DNA of 26,050 nucleotides, from NCBI GenBank assembly GCA_902772685.1, contig CACYBO010000143.1:1-26050 (forward strand), given 5' to 3'. The notes beneath the pieces were generated by a model. The model was not told where the DNA came from and did no database searches. It saw only the letters and a program-made list of their open reading frames with translations. Source of the stretch: an uncultured Eubacteriales bacterium. Its GTDB lineage: Bacteria; Bacillota; Clostridia; Peptostreptococcales; Anaerovoracaceae. The position numbers were made by a program, and so were the translations under genes. This document shows, in pieces, positions 14,391-23,193 of this stretch. How positions within the stretch are numbered: the first letter of the stretch is position 1; each line of letters starts with the position of its first letter.

Positions 14391-15251
14391 GTGGGTTCAA
14401 AGATTGACCTGCATATGCACAGTACAGCATCAGACGGGACTGACAGTCCGGTCCTTCTTTTAGAGAACGTGAAAAACAGCGGGATACGTTTTTTTTCACT
14501 GACGGATCATGATACGATCGGCGGCGCGCTGTTGATTGAGCATCTGGTTTGGGAGCAGGAGGACAGCAGTATTATTTTTATTCCGGGCGTGGAGTTTTCC
14601 TGTATCACCGAGGGCGGAAAGTGTCATATTCTCGGTTATGATTACGATTCTTCATGCAGGACTTTTCTGGAAACACTGGAAGAAGTGGAGGACCTAAGAG
14701 CAGAAAAACTGGAGAGGCGGCTTGCCTTTCTGAAGAAGGAGTACGGATTCAGGCTGACAGATGAAGAACTGGAACAGCTGCATTCCATACCGAGCGCCGG
14801 GAAGCCCCATATCGCGAACCTTATGATCGAAAAGGGATTCACGAACACACGGCAGGACGCAATCGATAATTTCATCAATAAAGCCCCGTCGTTCAGAACG
14901 CGAATCCCTGCAGAAGAGGCGGTCAGCGCCATCCTCGCGGCGGGAGGCATTCCGGTTTGGGCGCATCCGCTTGGAGGAGAGGGGGAACGCCGAATCACAG
15001 AGGAAGAATTCCGGCGGCAGCTGGACATTCTCAAAGGAGCCGGACTGCAGGGGATGGAGTGCTTCTATTCACGCTACTCGTCTGAAGAATGCGGGTTCCT
15101 GCAATCCACGGCGGCAGAGCAGGGTCTGCTGATCAGCGGCGGCAGCGACTACCATGGATCGAATAAGGACATTCCTCTCGGGACGCTCAATTCAGATAAT
15201 GTGGAGATCGTACCGGAACAGCTGACAGTTCTGGAGGCACTAAGCGAATAA
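14391..15251 (+). CDS. PHP-domain metal-dependent phosphoesterase
   Basis: This 286-residue cytoplasmic enzyme carries all the PHP motifs: HMHSTASDG (8-16), TDHDT (38-42), PGVEFS (65-70), CHILGY (78-83), AHPLGG and SDYHG near the C-terminus. It matches the stand-alone YciV/RNase AM type in length and layout. Known members remove phosphates from 3',5'-nucleoside bisphosphates or trim RNA 5' ends with Mn2+; that activity is inferred here. The start is GTG at 14391, supported by AGGAGG at 14379-14384 with six-base spacing. It is the last gene of the foldase operon, and a hairpin terminator follows its stop by about 20 bases. Confidence 0.88.
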   Translation: MGSKIDLHMHSTASDGTDSPVLLLENVKNSGIRFFSLTDHDTIGGALLIEHLVWEQEDSSIIFIPGVEFSCITEGGKCHILGYDYDSSCRTFLETLEEVEDLRAEKLERRLAFLKKEYGFRLTDEELEQLHSIPSAGKPHIANLMIEKGFTNTRQDAIDNFINKAPSFRTRIPAEEAVSAILAAGGIPVWAHPLGGEGERRITEEEFRRQLDILKGAGLQGMECFYSRYSSEECGFLQSTAAEQGLLISGGSDYHGSNKDIPLGTLNSDNVEIVPEQLTVLEALSE

Positions 15252-15269
15252 TAATTCGGATTGGAGAAT

Positions 15270-15304
15270 AAGACTGCGAGCTATATAAGCCCGCAGTCTT
15301 TTGC
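15270..15304 (+). terminator. Terminator after the PHP gene, overlapping the end of the convergent CoA-transferase gene
   Basis: AAGACTGCG (15270-15278) pairs with CGCAGTCTT (15292-15300), with further GCT/AGC pairing inside the loop. The plus-strand trailer is TTTTG, a short U-tract. The right arm and loop cover the last codons and stop (15281-15283) of the minus-strand gene. On the minus strand the trailer is a poor U-tract. Confidence 0.7.
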
Positions 15305-16612
15305 TTCCTGTGTAAGCTGGTCTCTGAAATCCGGATGGGCGAGACGGATCATCGCCCGCACCCGATCCGACATATTGAGAATCTTCAGGTTTACGCATCC
15401 GTATTCGGTCGCGATGTACTGAACCTCGGAACGCGGCGTTGTCACCGGTGTGCCGGGCGTAAACTGCAGTGAGATTTTGCTTTGGCGTTTGCCGTGTTTC
15501 ATGAAGGAGGATGACAGTGCGATAATCGATTTGCCTCCTTCCGACCACTGGGCGCCCTTGACGAAATCCAGCTGTCCACCTACAGCGCTCTGCTGGTTGT
15601 ATCCGATGGCGTCCGCGGCCACTTCCCCGTAGAGATTGACAGCCATAGCGGAGTTGACGGATATCATCCTTTTGTTTTTTGCGATGTTCCTTGAATCATT
15701 TACGAACGGGAACGGCATGCCGTAGATCTCCGGATTGCGATCCATGAAATCATACATCTCCTGTGTTCCCTCGGAAAAAGAGAATACACTCTTCCCGTCC
15801 ATGAAACCTTTGCGTGAATTGTTGACGTTGCCGTTCTGCATCAGCATCATCATCGGCTGGCTGAACAGTTCCGAAAAGATGCCAAGATCATTGCGCTGTT
15901 TCAAGTCGTAACCGATCGCAGTGGACACTTTACCGAGTCCGAGCTGAAGGGTGGCCCCGTCCGGTATTTCACGGACGACGATTTCAGAAATCTGCCTTGA
16001 GATATCATCGATCTGGTCGGGCATAAGTTCCGGAGCATTTTCATCCGTGTAGACGATGCCGGTGACTTTTTCGTGATCGCCGCTTATGAGATTGTCCTCA
16101 CCGAAGATATAAGGACTTCCTGTATTGCTCTCCAGGAATATCTCGCGTCTGGTCTCTTCAACGACATACTTATGGTTGCAGATGCCGGAACAGCTGAAGG
16201 AATAGTTCCCATTCTCGTCGGGCCGGGAGACCTGCAGAAAACTGATGTCAGGTCTTCCCACTTCGTGCATCCACAGATCGACCTGACTCAGGTGGAACGA
16301 TGTGAATTCAAAAGCCATGTTGTGCTTCCGGTGGGCGCCGCGTTCACCTGATCCAAGGAAAAAAGTATCAAAGATGAACGGATTGCCTTTGCATCCTGCC
16401 GGGATATCCTCCGGCCAGTCTGTGTCGAACATCCTGCATGGAGTAAGGGACATGGAGCAGAGAAGGGTGATGTTTTCGAGTTCATCCTTTCTGTCGTATA
16501 ACGCGTCCATCAGAGCATAGGCGAAGCTGCTGCTCGTTCCCACGTAGACTCTGTCCCCGGATTTAACTTTTTTGACCGCTTCAGCGGCTGTAATTGTTTT
16601 GTAGTCAGTCAT
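15281..16612 (-). CDS. Acetyl-CoA hydrolase/CoA-transferase (4-hydroxybutyrate or butyryl-CoA:acetate type)
   Basis: This 443-residue protein belongs to the family containing 4-hydroxybutyrate CoA-transferase and butyryl-CoA:acetate CoA-transferase. The predicted catalytic glutamate is E248 in LGIFSELFSQ, aligned with the GIHSEMF-type active site. The C-terminal blocks SAVGGQLDFVKGA, GGKSIIALSS and TEYGCVNLK are family landmarks; GGQ-type loops bind CoA. It would move CoA between acyl-CoA and acetate, a common last step of butyrate formation, but the acyl substrate cannot be fixed from sequence. The start at 16612 has GAGGTG six bases upstream. It is transcribed alone from a near-consensus promoter. 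Its last codons and stop are inside the terminator hairpin of the convergent PHP gene. Confidence 0.88.
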   Translation of the reverse strand: MTDYKTITAAEAVKKVKSGDRVYVGTSSSFAYALMDALYDRKDELENITLLCSMSLTPCRMFDTDWPEDIPAGCKGNPFIFDTFFLGSGERGAHRKHNMAFEFTSFHLSQVDLWMHEVGRPDISFLQVSRPDENGNYSFSCSGICNHKYVVEETRREIFLESNTGSPYIFGEDNLISGDHEKVTGIVYTDENAPELMPDQIDDISRQISEIVVREIPDGATLQLGLGKVSTAIGYDLKQRNDLGIFSELFSQPMMMLMQNGNVNNSRKGFMDGKSVFSFSEGTQEMYDFMDRNPEIYGMPFPFVNDSRNIAKNKRMISVNSAMAVNLYGEVAADAIGYNQQSAVGGQLDFVKGAQWSEGGKSIIALSSSFMKHGKRQSKISLQFTPGTPVTTPRSEVQYIATEYGCVNLKILNMSDRVRAMIRLAHPDFRDQLTQEAKDCGLI

Positions 16613-16630
16613 TTTTTCACCTCAGAGGAC

Positions 16631-16659
16631 ATCATACCAAGGGAGCCGTTCGATGTCAA
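16631..16659 (-). promoter_or_regulatory. Promoter of the CoA-transferase gene
   Basis: On the minus strand the consensus -35 TTGACA (16659-16654) and TATGAT (16636-16631) are separated by exactly 17 bases. This is among the strongest promoters in the window. Confidence 0.8.
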
Positions 16660-16711
16660 AAAACAGTACCAATCCATTACAATAAAGAGTAAAATAAAAA
16701 TGAGGTGAATC

Positions 16712-18484
16712 ATGACGAAAAAATCAGTCCGTGAAATGGGGAAGATGGAGCGGAAGCGCCATTCCCTTACAACCAAATCGGCGTTAGGAGTACAGCTGCT
16801 GGCCTTCATTGTAGGAATCACAGTTCTGTTTGCAGGCTTTGCTCTGTATTTTGTGGCGGTGTTTTACGAGTACAGTATCAATACAGCCAAACTTGCGAAG
16901 GCAGAAGCAGTTATGCTGGATGTCGCTGAGACAAGGGTCAAGACGGATGAAATCATTGAGATATATGACAGCATACCGGAAGAGGAAAGGGGTGACGGAA
17001 CTTCCGCAGAGTATCAGGCGAAGTTTGATTCCGTCATAGATGGTGACTACCGCAACATCCAGAGAAGGCAGCGGATCATGAAGGAACAGGTGGGCCTGCG
17101 GAATGCTTTCATCGTTGCGATTGACGATGAGAAAAACCGGATGATCTATCTGATCGATTCCGATCCGAATCCCGCGACAGTATGTCATCCGGGAACCTGG
17201 GATGTATACACTGATCAGGAGATAGATGTGCTGCTGCATGGCCGAAAGGCTTCTAAAATACAGATCGAATACGGACTTGATGACCGTCCTCAGGCCACCA
17301 TTACCAATACGTCGAAATATGGGATCAGATGTACCGGAGGAACAACGCTTTATTCTACAGATTCTTATACTGTGATGCTGTGTCTGGATGAGAAGATGGA
17401 TCACATGATCAGCATCAGTAAAGTCTTTTTCCTGCAGTATGTACTGCTTATGTTCGTCGTGCTTGTTATTATCGGCGCCCTGTCAATACTCCTCATCAGA
17501 AGAACTATGGTGAAACCAATCAACCGCATGGCAAGTGCTGCCCGCAGATATTCTGAGGACAAGCAGAACGGAATCGCAGAGACTGATCACTTCAAGCAGC
17601 TGAACATCCGAAGCGGAGATGAGATTGAAGAATTGAATCTGACCATGGCGGATATGGAGGACAGCCTCGTAAAGTACATCGATAATCTTACCAAGGCTAC
17701 CGCTGAACGAGAGCGTATCAACATCGAACTCGAACTCGCGGCGCGGATTCAGGGAGACATGCTTCCAACCACGTTCCCGCCGTTCCCGGAACGGGATGAT
17801 TTCGATGTATTCGCAGTGATGGACCCTGCAAAGCAGGTGGGAGGAGACTTCTACGATTTCTTCCTGATTGATGATGATCATCTGGCGTTGATGATTGCAG
17901 ACGTCTCCGGCAAAGGCATTCCTGCCGCATTGTACATGATGGTTTCAAAGATCATACTGGACAACAGACTCATGGAGACATCTTCGCCTTCCAAGTCTCT
18001 GGAACACGCCAACAATGTAATCTGTTCAAACAACAAGGAAGAGATGTTCGTTACAGCATGGCTCGGAATTCTGGAGCTGTCCACCGGAAGACTTACCGCC
18101 GCGAACGCAGGACATGAGAAACCAGTGGTCATAGATCCGGATGGGCGTGCGGAATTGATTCGTGACAAACACGGATTTGTCCTCGGCGGCATGGAAGGAA
18201 TGAAATATACAGACTACGAGCTCCAGTTAAAGCCGGGGTCGAAGCTGTTGGTGTACACCGATGGTGTACCTGAGGCAACTTCCGGTATAGAGGGTCTCTT
18301 CGGCACAGACCGGATGATGGACGCAATTGAAGGGCTCAGCGAAGCATCTGCCCGGGAGGTTCTTGAACGAGTCAGATGCGCGGTCGATGAATTCGTCGGG
18401 GACGACGAGCAGTTCGATGACCTGACAATGCTGTGCCTGCAGTATAACCGCGAATGTATTGCAGCTGGAGAATCAGGAGAATAA
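16712..18484 (+). CDS. Membrane sensor with HAMP domain and SpoIIE-type PP2C serine phosphatase
   Basis: This 590-residue protein has two membrane helices (about 27-52 and 239-262) enclosing an extracellular region of about 185 residues with no fold I recognise. A HAMP linker follows (about 263-325), then a short coiled coil and a SpoIIE/RsbU-type PP2C phosphatase domain (about 340-580). Metal-binding and core motifs are VGGDFYD (376-382), ADVSGKGIPAALYM (396-409), NAGHEKP, YTDGVPEAT and FDDLTML. Such proteins dephosphorylate anti-sigma-factor antagonists in response to an external signal. No anti-sigma or antagonist gene is nearby, so its partner must be elsewhere. GAGGTG lies four bases before the ATG. 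It is followed after two bases by the CPBP protease gene. Confidence 0.9.
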   Translation: MTKKSVREMGKMERKRHSLTTKSALGVQLLAFIVGITVLFAGFALYFVAVFYEYSINTAKLAKAEAVMLDVAETRVKTDEIIEIYDSIPEEERGDGTSAEYQAKFDSVIDGDYRNIQRRQRIMKEQVGLRNAFIVAIDDEKNRMIYLIDSDPNPATVCHPGTWDVYTDQEIDVLLHGRKASKIQIEYGLDDRPQATITNTSKYGIRCTGGTTLYSTDSYTVMLCLDEKMDHMISISKVFFLQYVLLMFVVLVIIGALSILLIRRTMVKPINRMASAARRYSEDKQNGIAETDHFKQLNIRSGDEIEELNLTMADMEDSLVKYIDNLTKATAERERINIELELAARIQGDMLPTTFPPFPERDDFDVFAVMDPAKQVGGDFYDFFLIDDDHLALMIADVSGKGIPAALYMMVSKIILDNRLMETSSPSKSLEHANNVICSNNKEEMFVTAWLGILELSTGRLTAANAGHEKPVVIDPDGRAELIRDKHGFVLGGMEGMKYTDYELQLKPGSKLLVYTDGVPEATSGIEGLFGTDRMMDAIEGLSEASAREVLERVRCAVDEFVGDDEQFDDLTMLCLQYNRECIAAGESGE

Positions 18485-18486
18485 AT

Positions 18487-19416
18487 ATGGAAAGCAGTGC
18501 AGATAGCCCTAAAATCATAAAAAACAATCTGATTATCTGGATTCTTGGTGTGACGATTCTTTGGTATATCTTTATTTTTTCAGCTCTTGAGGAGATACTC
18601 TTTTCCAGGAGAACGCTGGCTCTGCTCGGCATAGATAATATGTCGGACGGGATGGCTTTTGTCGTGGAAATCTATCTGTGCACGATTATACCGCTGGTCG
18701 GATTAATCGTTTATACAGGAGTAACCAAACGAAACCGTTTTGTTCTCAGATCGATCCTGCCGGGGTATAAGAACAACGGTATGAAAACCCTTCTGCAGGG
18801 GCTGCTCGTTGGGTTTGTCATGAACTTCGGATGTATCGCATGCGCCCTCGTTCACGGAGATATTAAACTGTATCTGGACTTTGCAGTATCACAGGTACCG
18901 TTAATGCTTTTTGCGCTGGTGTGCGTTTTCATTCAGAGCACGTCAGAGGAAGTCTGGTGCAGGGGATTTGTCTATGAGCGTGTCAATGTCAGATATCCCC
19001 TCTGGGTTGCAATCGTGGTTAACGGACTGTTCTTTGCGGCACTTCACCTGTTCAATCCGGGAGTCTCTGTTCTCCCGATCTTAGATATCGCCGTGTGCGG
19101 TCTGTCTTTCTCCATCGCCAAATGGTATACAGGCAGCATCTGGTTCCCAATGGGGATACACACAGCGTGGAATTTCACGCAGAACTTTTTGTTTGGTCTG
19201 CCGAACAGCGGCCTGGTTTCGGAAACCTCAGTTTTTACTCTGGATGCGGCCACGGCGAGGTCGAATCTCATCTACAACAGCGCGTTTGGCGTGGAGGGCG
19301 CGATTCCGGCGGTAGTTGCCGACGGGCTTCTCGGCGTCATATGCCTGATGCTGGCAGCGCGAAAAGGACGTCTGAAAGAACTGGGTATGACCCGGGACCA
19401 GTTGGAGATGCTTTAA
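18487..19416 (+). CDS. CPBP-family intramembrane metalloprotease (CAAX/Abi type)
   Basis: This 309-residue polytopic membrane protein has the three CPBP (Rce1-like) motifs: EEVWCR (E154-E155xxxR159), FAALH (F183xxxH187) and HTAWN (H225xxxN229). These residues form the glutamate-based active site. Bacterial members process membrane or secreted peptides, protect from bacteriocins, or have unknown roles. The ATG at 18487 lies two bases after the stop of the phosphatase gene, with AGGAGA (18475-18480) six bases upstream inside that gene, so the pair is almost surely one operon. It converges on the YgjV-family gene with 22 bases between stops and no clear hairpin. Confidence 0.9.
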   Translation: MESSADSPKIIKNNLIIWILGVTILWYIFIFSALEEILFSRRTLALLGIDNMSDGMAFVVEIYLCTIIPLVGLIVYTGVTKRNRFVLRSILPGYKNNGMKTLLQGLLVGFVMNFGCIACALVHGDIKLYLDFAVSQVPLMLFALVCVFIQSTSEEVWCRGFVYERVNVRYPLWVAIVVNGLFFAALHLFNPGVSVLPILDIAVCGLSFSIAKWYTGSIWFPMGIHTAWNFTQNFLFGLPNSGLVSETSVFTLDAATARSNLIYNSAFGVEGAIPAVVADGLLGVICLMLAARKGRLKELGMTRDQLEML

Positions 19417-19438
19417 GCCATAAGAGCAGACGGGAGCA

Positions 19439-19972
19439 TTATTTTTTGAAGTCGGGGTCGTCCAGTCCTTTCCAGCCGAAGCGGACCATAGAAACAACCA
19501 CGGAACCGAGTATCACAAGTTCAGTCAGTATTCCGCCGTAAGCGCCTGTGATGAAATCATACAGAAGCCAGGCAGGGGATACGCAGACCAGTTCCGAAAG
19601 CCGGAGCATTTTGGCGTTGTTGGTCCAGAACATGATTGTTCCGACTGAGAATGCTATGAAAGGCAGGATATCGAGAGGGCCGCCCCACGTGTATATCATG
19701 TAGATAAGGCTTGGTATGCAGAAGATGGGAGCACAGCCTTTCCACTTGAGCCACTTCCAGTCTTCGATCTTCAGCAGCAGGACGTTTCTGATGATCTGCA
19801 TCCCCATGTTGAACAGACCGCCGTAGGCTCCAAGCAAATAGAACTGCAGCCCGTAAAAAATATTCGCGACGGACTGAATGATATACAGTGCTTTATTCGA
19901 TTTGATCTGAAATGAGATAATGAAGCAGATGGTGGAAAGAACACCGAATCCGCTGGCAATCAGTTTGGTCAT
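19439..19972 (-). CDS. YgjV-family inner membrane protein
   Basis: This 177-residue hydrophobic protein has about five or six membrane segments and resembles the YgjV family of uncharacterised membrane proteins: the N-terminus GFGVLSTICFIISFQIKSNKALYIIQSVANIFYGLQFYLLG is typical. It contains a pattern of small paired helices like other small transporters, but its function is unknown. The start at 19972 has AAAGGAGA four to five bases upstream and a strong promoter further up. It is transcribed alone and ends 22 bases from the end of the CPBP protease gene. Confidence 0.8.
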   Translation of the reverse strand: MTKLIASGFGVLSTICFIISFQIKSNKALYIIQSVANIFYGLQFYLLGAYGGLFNMGMQIIRNVLLLKIEDWKWLKWKGCAPIFCIPSLIYMIYTWGGPLDILPFIAFSVGTIMFWTNNAKMLRLSELVCVSPAWLLYDFITGAYGGILTELVILGSVVVSMVRFGWKGLDDPDFKK

Positions 19973-20000
19973 ATCTCTCCTTTACACTTAAATATGTTTT

Positions 20001-20029
20001 ATCATAATCAATGAATGCTGATTTGTAAA
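20001..20029 (-). promoter_or_regulatory. Promoter of the YgjV-family gene
   Basis: On the minus strand TTTACA (20029-20024) and TATGAT (20006-20001) are separated by 17 bases. The start site would be about 20 bases before the ribosome-binding site of the gene starting at 19972. Confidence 0.7.
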
Positions 20030-20059
20030 GGCTGCAGCACTGATGATTCTATCCGCATC

Positions 20060-20083
20060 AAAAAACCCCGCTTGCGCGGGGTT
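20060..20083 (-). terminator. Intrinsic terminator after pepD
   Basis: AACCCCGC (20064-20071) and GCGGGGTT (20076-20083) form an 8-bp stem with a 4-base loop. On the minus strand the stem runs into TTTTTTGATG, a good U-tract. It lies 16 bases beyond the pepD stop codon. Confidence 0.9.
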
Positions 20084-20098
20084 CCTTACTGTCTGCTT

Positions 20099-21535
20099 TT
20101 ACTTCATTCTAGCCAGAACTTCTTTTACCAGCTCCCAGGTTCTCTGAACGGAACTGATGCTCAGCGTTTCATTCGGCGTGTGAACGTCTCTGACGTCAGG
20201 ACCGATGGAAACACAGTCCAGTCCGGGCATCTTTCCTGCGAAGTATCCGCATTCCAGACCTGCGTGAATGGCTTCGATGACCATGTCCTTTCCTGTCTGT
20301 TCTTTGTAGACTTCACAGACCAGATCCCTGAGAGGAGAATCTGCTGCGTACTCCCATCCCGGATAAGGACCTTCGCGCCTGAAACTGCCGCCGAGACTCT
20401 TGATCTGGCATTCCAGACGGCGGGCGAGCATGTCACATTCCGAGTCTACAGAACTGCGGATGCAGAAGGTGTACTCAAGAGCGTCTCCATCCATTTTGAC
20501 GACGCCCAGGCTCAGGGACGTCTGAGGCAGTTTATCGATGCCGACAGTCATCTTCTCGATACCGTTCGGAGTACCGATCAGATACGCGACAGCCTTCTGC
20601 CCGGAAACAGAATCCAAAGGAGCCTGTTCTGCCGATGCCTCACTGACAGTCAGTTTGAAGTCCGGATCGACCTTGAATTCATGCGCAAAGACCGCACTGT
20701 ACTTGTCACAGAGAGACTGCACAGAGTCAGGCTTTGGCGATACGATAACGGCGCTTGCCGTTACAGGAATGACGTTATCGGCAACGCCGCCTTCAATGGA
20801 AACGATTCTGGCATCTGCGCCTTCCATGAGTTCGAAGAGAAGTCTGCCGAGAACCTTGACGGCGTTCTCCTGCCCGAGGATGATATCTGTTCCGGAGTGT
20901 CCTCCGCGGAGTCCCGATACCTTCACTTCGAAGGCAGTACCTTCACATTCCTGTCTGCTGACTGGCAGAGTCGCGATGGCTGTTACGCCGCCGGCACATC
21001 CTACAGTCACGATACCCTCGTCCTCAGAGTCTATGTTGATGAAACGTTTTCCTTTGAGCGGGGAAACATCGATTGCTTCCGCACCATAGAGGCCGGTTTC
21101 CTCCTCGGTCGTGAAAACAGCTTCAAAGCGCGGGTGATTCAGGCCGTCATCATCGAGGACAGCCAGCATGAACGCGGCTGCAATGCCATCATCACCGCCG
21201 AGTGTCGTGCCTTCCGCATAGAGATTGTCGCCGTCGATCGCAAGATCAAGGCCTTCTTGCTCCATGTCCTTTGTGCAGGAGTCTTCCTTGTTGCATACCA
21301 TATCGATATGGCCCTGAAGGATGACCGGGTCGCTGTTTTCATAGCCCTTGGAGGCCTCTTTTATGATGATCACATTGTTGAGCTCATCCTGATAGTATTC
21401 CAGATCTCTTTCTTTCGCGAAGTTCACCAGCCAGTCGCTGAGTTGCTTCGTGTTGCCGGAGCCGTGGGGGATCTGACAAATGGATTCAAAGAATCCAAAG
21501 ACCTTCTCCGGTTCATATCCCTTTAATACTGCCAT
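20099..21535 (-). CDS. pepD: Aminoacyl-histidine dipeptidase (M20 metallopeptidase)
   Basis: PepD is a cytoplasmic zinc dipeptidase cleaving Xaa-His and other dipeptides. The 478-residue length and layout match the M20C family: metal ligand H76 in LQGHIDMV, bridging Asp in GGDDG (D115), the catalytic Glu region TTEEETG (144-146), D169 in NIDSEDEG, and a late His in IEAIHAGLECG. The dimerisation insert between them begins around GLRGGHSGTD. The ATG at 21535 is chosen because GAGGAG lies eight bases upstream and family similarity begins there; an upstream extension of 15 residues has no RBS. The YfcC-type transporter gene lies just upstream on the same strand, separated by a hairpin, so pepD probably depends on readthrough. 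A strong terminator follows. Confidence 0.94.
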   Translation of the reverse strand: MAVLKGYEPEKVFGFFESICQIPHGSGNTKQLSDWLVNFAKERDLEYYQDELNNVIIIKEASKGYENSDPVILQGHIDMVCNKEDSCTKDMEQEGLDLAIDGDNLYAEGTTLGGDDGIAAAFMLAVLDDDGLNHPRFEAVFTTEEETGLYGAEAIDVSPLKGKRFINIDSEDEGIVTVGCAGGVTAIATLPVSRQECEGTAFEVKVSGLRGGHSGTDIILGQENAVKVLGRLLFELMEGADARIVSIEGGVADNVIPVTASAVIVSPKPDSVQSLCDKYSAVFAHEFKVDPDFKLTVSEASAEQAPLDSVSGQKAVAYLIGTPNGIEKMTVGIDKLPQTSLSLGVVKMDGDALEYTFCIRSSVDSECDMLARRLECQIKSLGGSFRREGPYPGWEYAADSPLRDLVCEVYKEQTGKDMVIEAIHAGLECGYFAGKMPGLDCVSIGPDVRDVHTPNETLSISSVQRTWELVKEVLARMK

Positions 21536-21554
21536 TGTTTTTCTCCTCTGATAG

Positions 21555-21588
21555 ACACAAAAGGCCACGCAGCTACGCATGGCCTTTT
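21555..21588 (-). terminator. Hairpin between the YfcC-type transporter and pepD, possible partial terminator
   Basis: AAAAGGCCA (21559-21567) pairs with TGGCCTTTT (21580-21588), with a mismatch and two more G-C pairs before a 6-base loop. On the minus strand the stem ends in TTTTGTGTC, a short U-tract. It lies 16 bases after the transporter stop and 23 bases before the pepD start, so it may set the pepD/transporter ratio. Confidence 0.65.
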
Positions 21589-21604
21589 GAATTTGACTAT
21601 TTGA

Positions 21605-23149
21605 TTACGCAAACGCCAGCTGGATGACGAGCATGATTGCTCCCCATACAGTCAGGATGACTACAAGCGGCATTGCCAGTCTCAGCCATCTGTCATATGT
21701 TGTTTCAACTACTTCCAGTGAAGGCATTACGATGCCTGTCGGAGTGATGAACGTGATGATTCCAAGACCGTATACGTAAGCGGATACGATCAGTTCTCTT
21801 GGGATACCTACGATATCAGCAAGAGGCGCCATGATAGGAATGGACAGAACAGCCAGTCCTGATGACGAGTTGATGAAGAATCCGAGGATAACGTAAACCA
21901 GCATGAGCAGAACGAGGAATACTGCAGGAGGCATGCCTGATACTGCAGTGGACAGTCCTTCCAGGATCGTACCGGAAATGTTTCCGTTGTCCAGCAGAAT
22001 CGTTACAGCTCTTGCAACACCCAGGATCAGGGCTACGCCAACCAGGTCGGCCGCGCCATTTACGAACTCACGAACAATGTTCTTCTCGCCGATGCCGCCG
22101 ATGATGCCGATTGCAACGCCTGAGCACATGAACAGGATCGACAGTTCCTCAAACCACCATCCGAGCTTCATGATGCCGAGGATCATGATGGCGAATGTCA
22201 GAACAAATGCCAGCAGAGCCAGCTTTCTTCTGGTTGTAAATTCCGGAATATTCTCCATGTCGATAGCGGAGAACTTCTCGTGAACCAGATCTCTCTGGTC
22301 GTATACCAGTGACTTTTCAGGGTTCTTCTTGATCTTGCTGGCATATCTCATCAGATAGAGAATCGTGATGATTGTACCAACGATCAGACCGACAACTCTG
22401 AAACCGAGACCGGCGTTCATGGATGTTCCTGCAGCATAGGATGCGATACCTACGGAGAACGGGTTGATCGTACTGAACATGCAGCCGATTGTGGAACCCA
22501 TGTAGATTGCACCTACAGCAGTGATGGCATCATAGCCAGCTGCCAGGAACACCGGAACAAGTACCGGGTAAAGTGCGATTGTCTCTTCGCAGAAACCTTC
22601 AACAGTTCCTGCCAGAGCGATCAGCGCTGTAACTGCGATCAGAATGATCTGTTCGCGGCCTTTGCAGGATTTCGCCAATGCGCCGATGCCTGCGTTGAAA
22701 GCGCCGATGTAGTTGATGACACCGATGGTGCCGCCGAGCATCAGGATAAAGAATATGATGTCAAAACCATCTGCAGTACCCTGTACCGGAGATGCCAGGA
22801 ATTCTTTGATGCCCTGATGATGTGCTTCGACCTTCTGGTATGTGCCTGGAATCGACATTGGCTTGTAGATGTTGCCGTTTGTGAAGTTGTCGAGTCCGGC
22901 AGTGATGCCGAATTGATCCAGTGTTTCCTGGGTTGCCGGGTAAGCAGTTTCTGTGCCTGTGCCGGCTTCCTCATCATAATCTGCCGAGTATACGAGGAAC
23001 TGGTTGGAACCTTCATCATATACTAATGTGTCGTAGTTTCCGGCAGGAATGATCCATGAAAGGATAGCCGCGAGAAGAACGACAAGAAAGCAGATTGAGA
23101 ATGAGGATAAGAACCCTCTTTTCTTCTTTTCTTTCTTTTTTAATACCAT
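21605..23149 (-). CDS. YfcC/DcuC-superfamily membrane transporter
   Basis: This 514-residue protein begins with a lysine-rich cytoplasmic tail, a first membrane helix ending in SWIIPAGNY, and then about 11 further hydrophobic segments. These features, the motif GTVEGFCEETIALYPVLVP and the late stretch FINSSSGLAVLSIPIMAPLAD match the YfcC family, relatives of C4-dicarboxylate carriers often annotated as basic amino-acid or peptide-related antiporters. A hydrophilic loop of about 75 residues follows the first helix. Adjacency to pepD suggests a role in peptide or amino-acid metabolism, but the substrate is not known. The start at 23149 has AAGGAG about eight bases upstream. A direct repeat and an extended -10 promoter lie before it. 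Confidence 0.87.
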   Translation of the reverse strand: MVLKKKEKKKRGFLSSFSICFLVVLLAAILSWIIPAGNYDTLVYDEGSNQFLVYSADYDEEAGTGTETAYPATQETLDQFGITAGLDNFTNGNIYKPMSIPGTYQKVEAHHQGIKEFLASPVQGTADGFDIIFFILMLGGTIGVINYIGAFNAGIGALAKSCKGREQIILIAVTALIALAGTVEGFCEETIALYPVLVPVFLAAGYDAITAVGAIYMGSTIGCMFSTINPFSVGIASYAAGTSMNAGLGFRVVGLIVGTIITILYLMRYASKIKKNPEKSLVYDQRDLVHEKFSAIDMENIPEFTTRRKLALLAFVLTFAIMILGIMKLGWWFEELSILFMCSGVAIGIIGGIGEKNIVREFVNGAADLVGVALILGVARAVTILLDNGNISGTILEGLSTAVSGMPPAVFLVLLMLVYVILGFFINSSSGLAVLSIPIMAPLADIVGIPRELIVSAYVYGLGIITFITPTGIVMPSLEVVETTYDRWLRLAMPLVVILTVWGAIMLVIQLAFA

Positions 23150-23184
23150 AAAAATAACTCCTTCCTAAAACGCATACGCCATAA

Positions 23185-23193
23185 AGCATAACA
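23185..23193 (-). promoter_or_regulatory. Extended -10 promoter of the YfcC-type transporter gene
   Basis: On the minus strand TGTTATGCT (23193-23185) is an extended -10 element. No good -35 hexamer lies 16-18 bases upstream (TTTATT is the nearest), so an activator may be needed. Confidence 0.45.

Noticed and set aside
20015..21526. A 503-codon open frame on the plus strand
   Set aside because: It is the antisense shadow of pepD, which has all its metal ligands. The frame also crosses the terminator hairpin.
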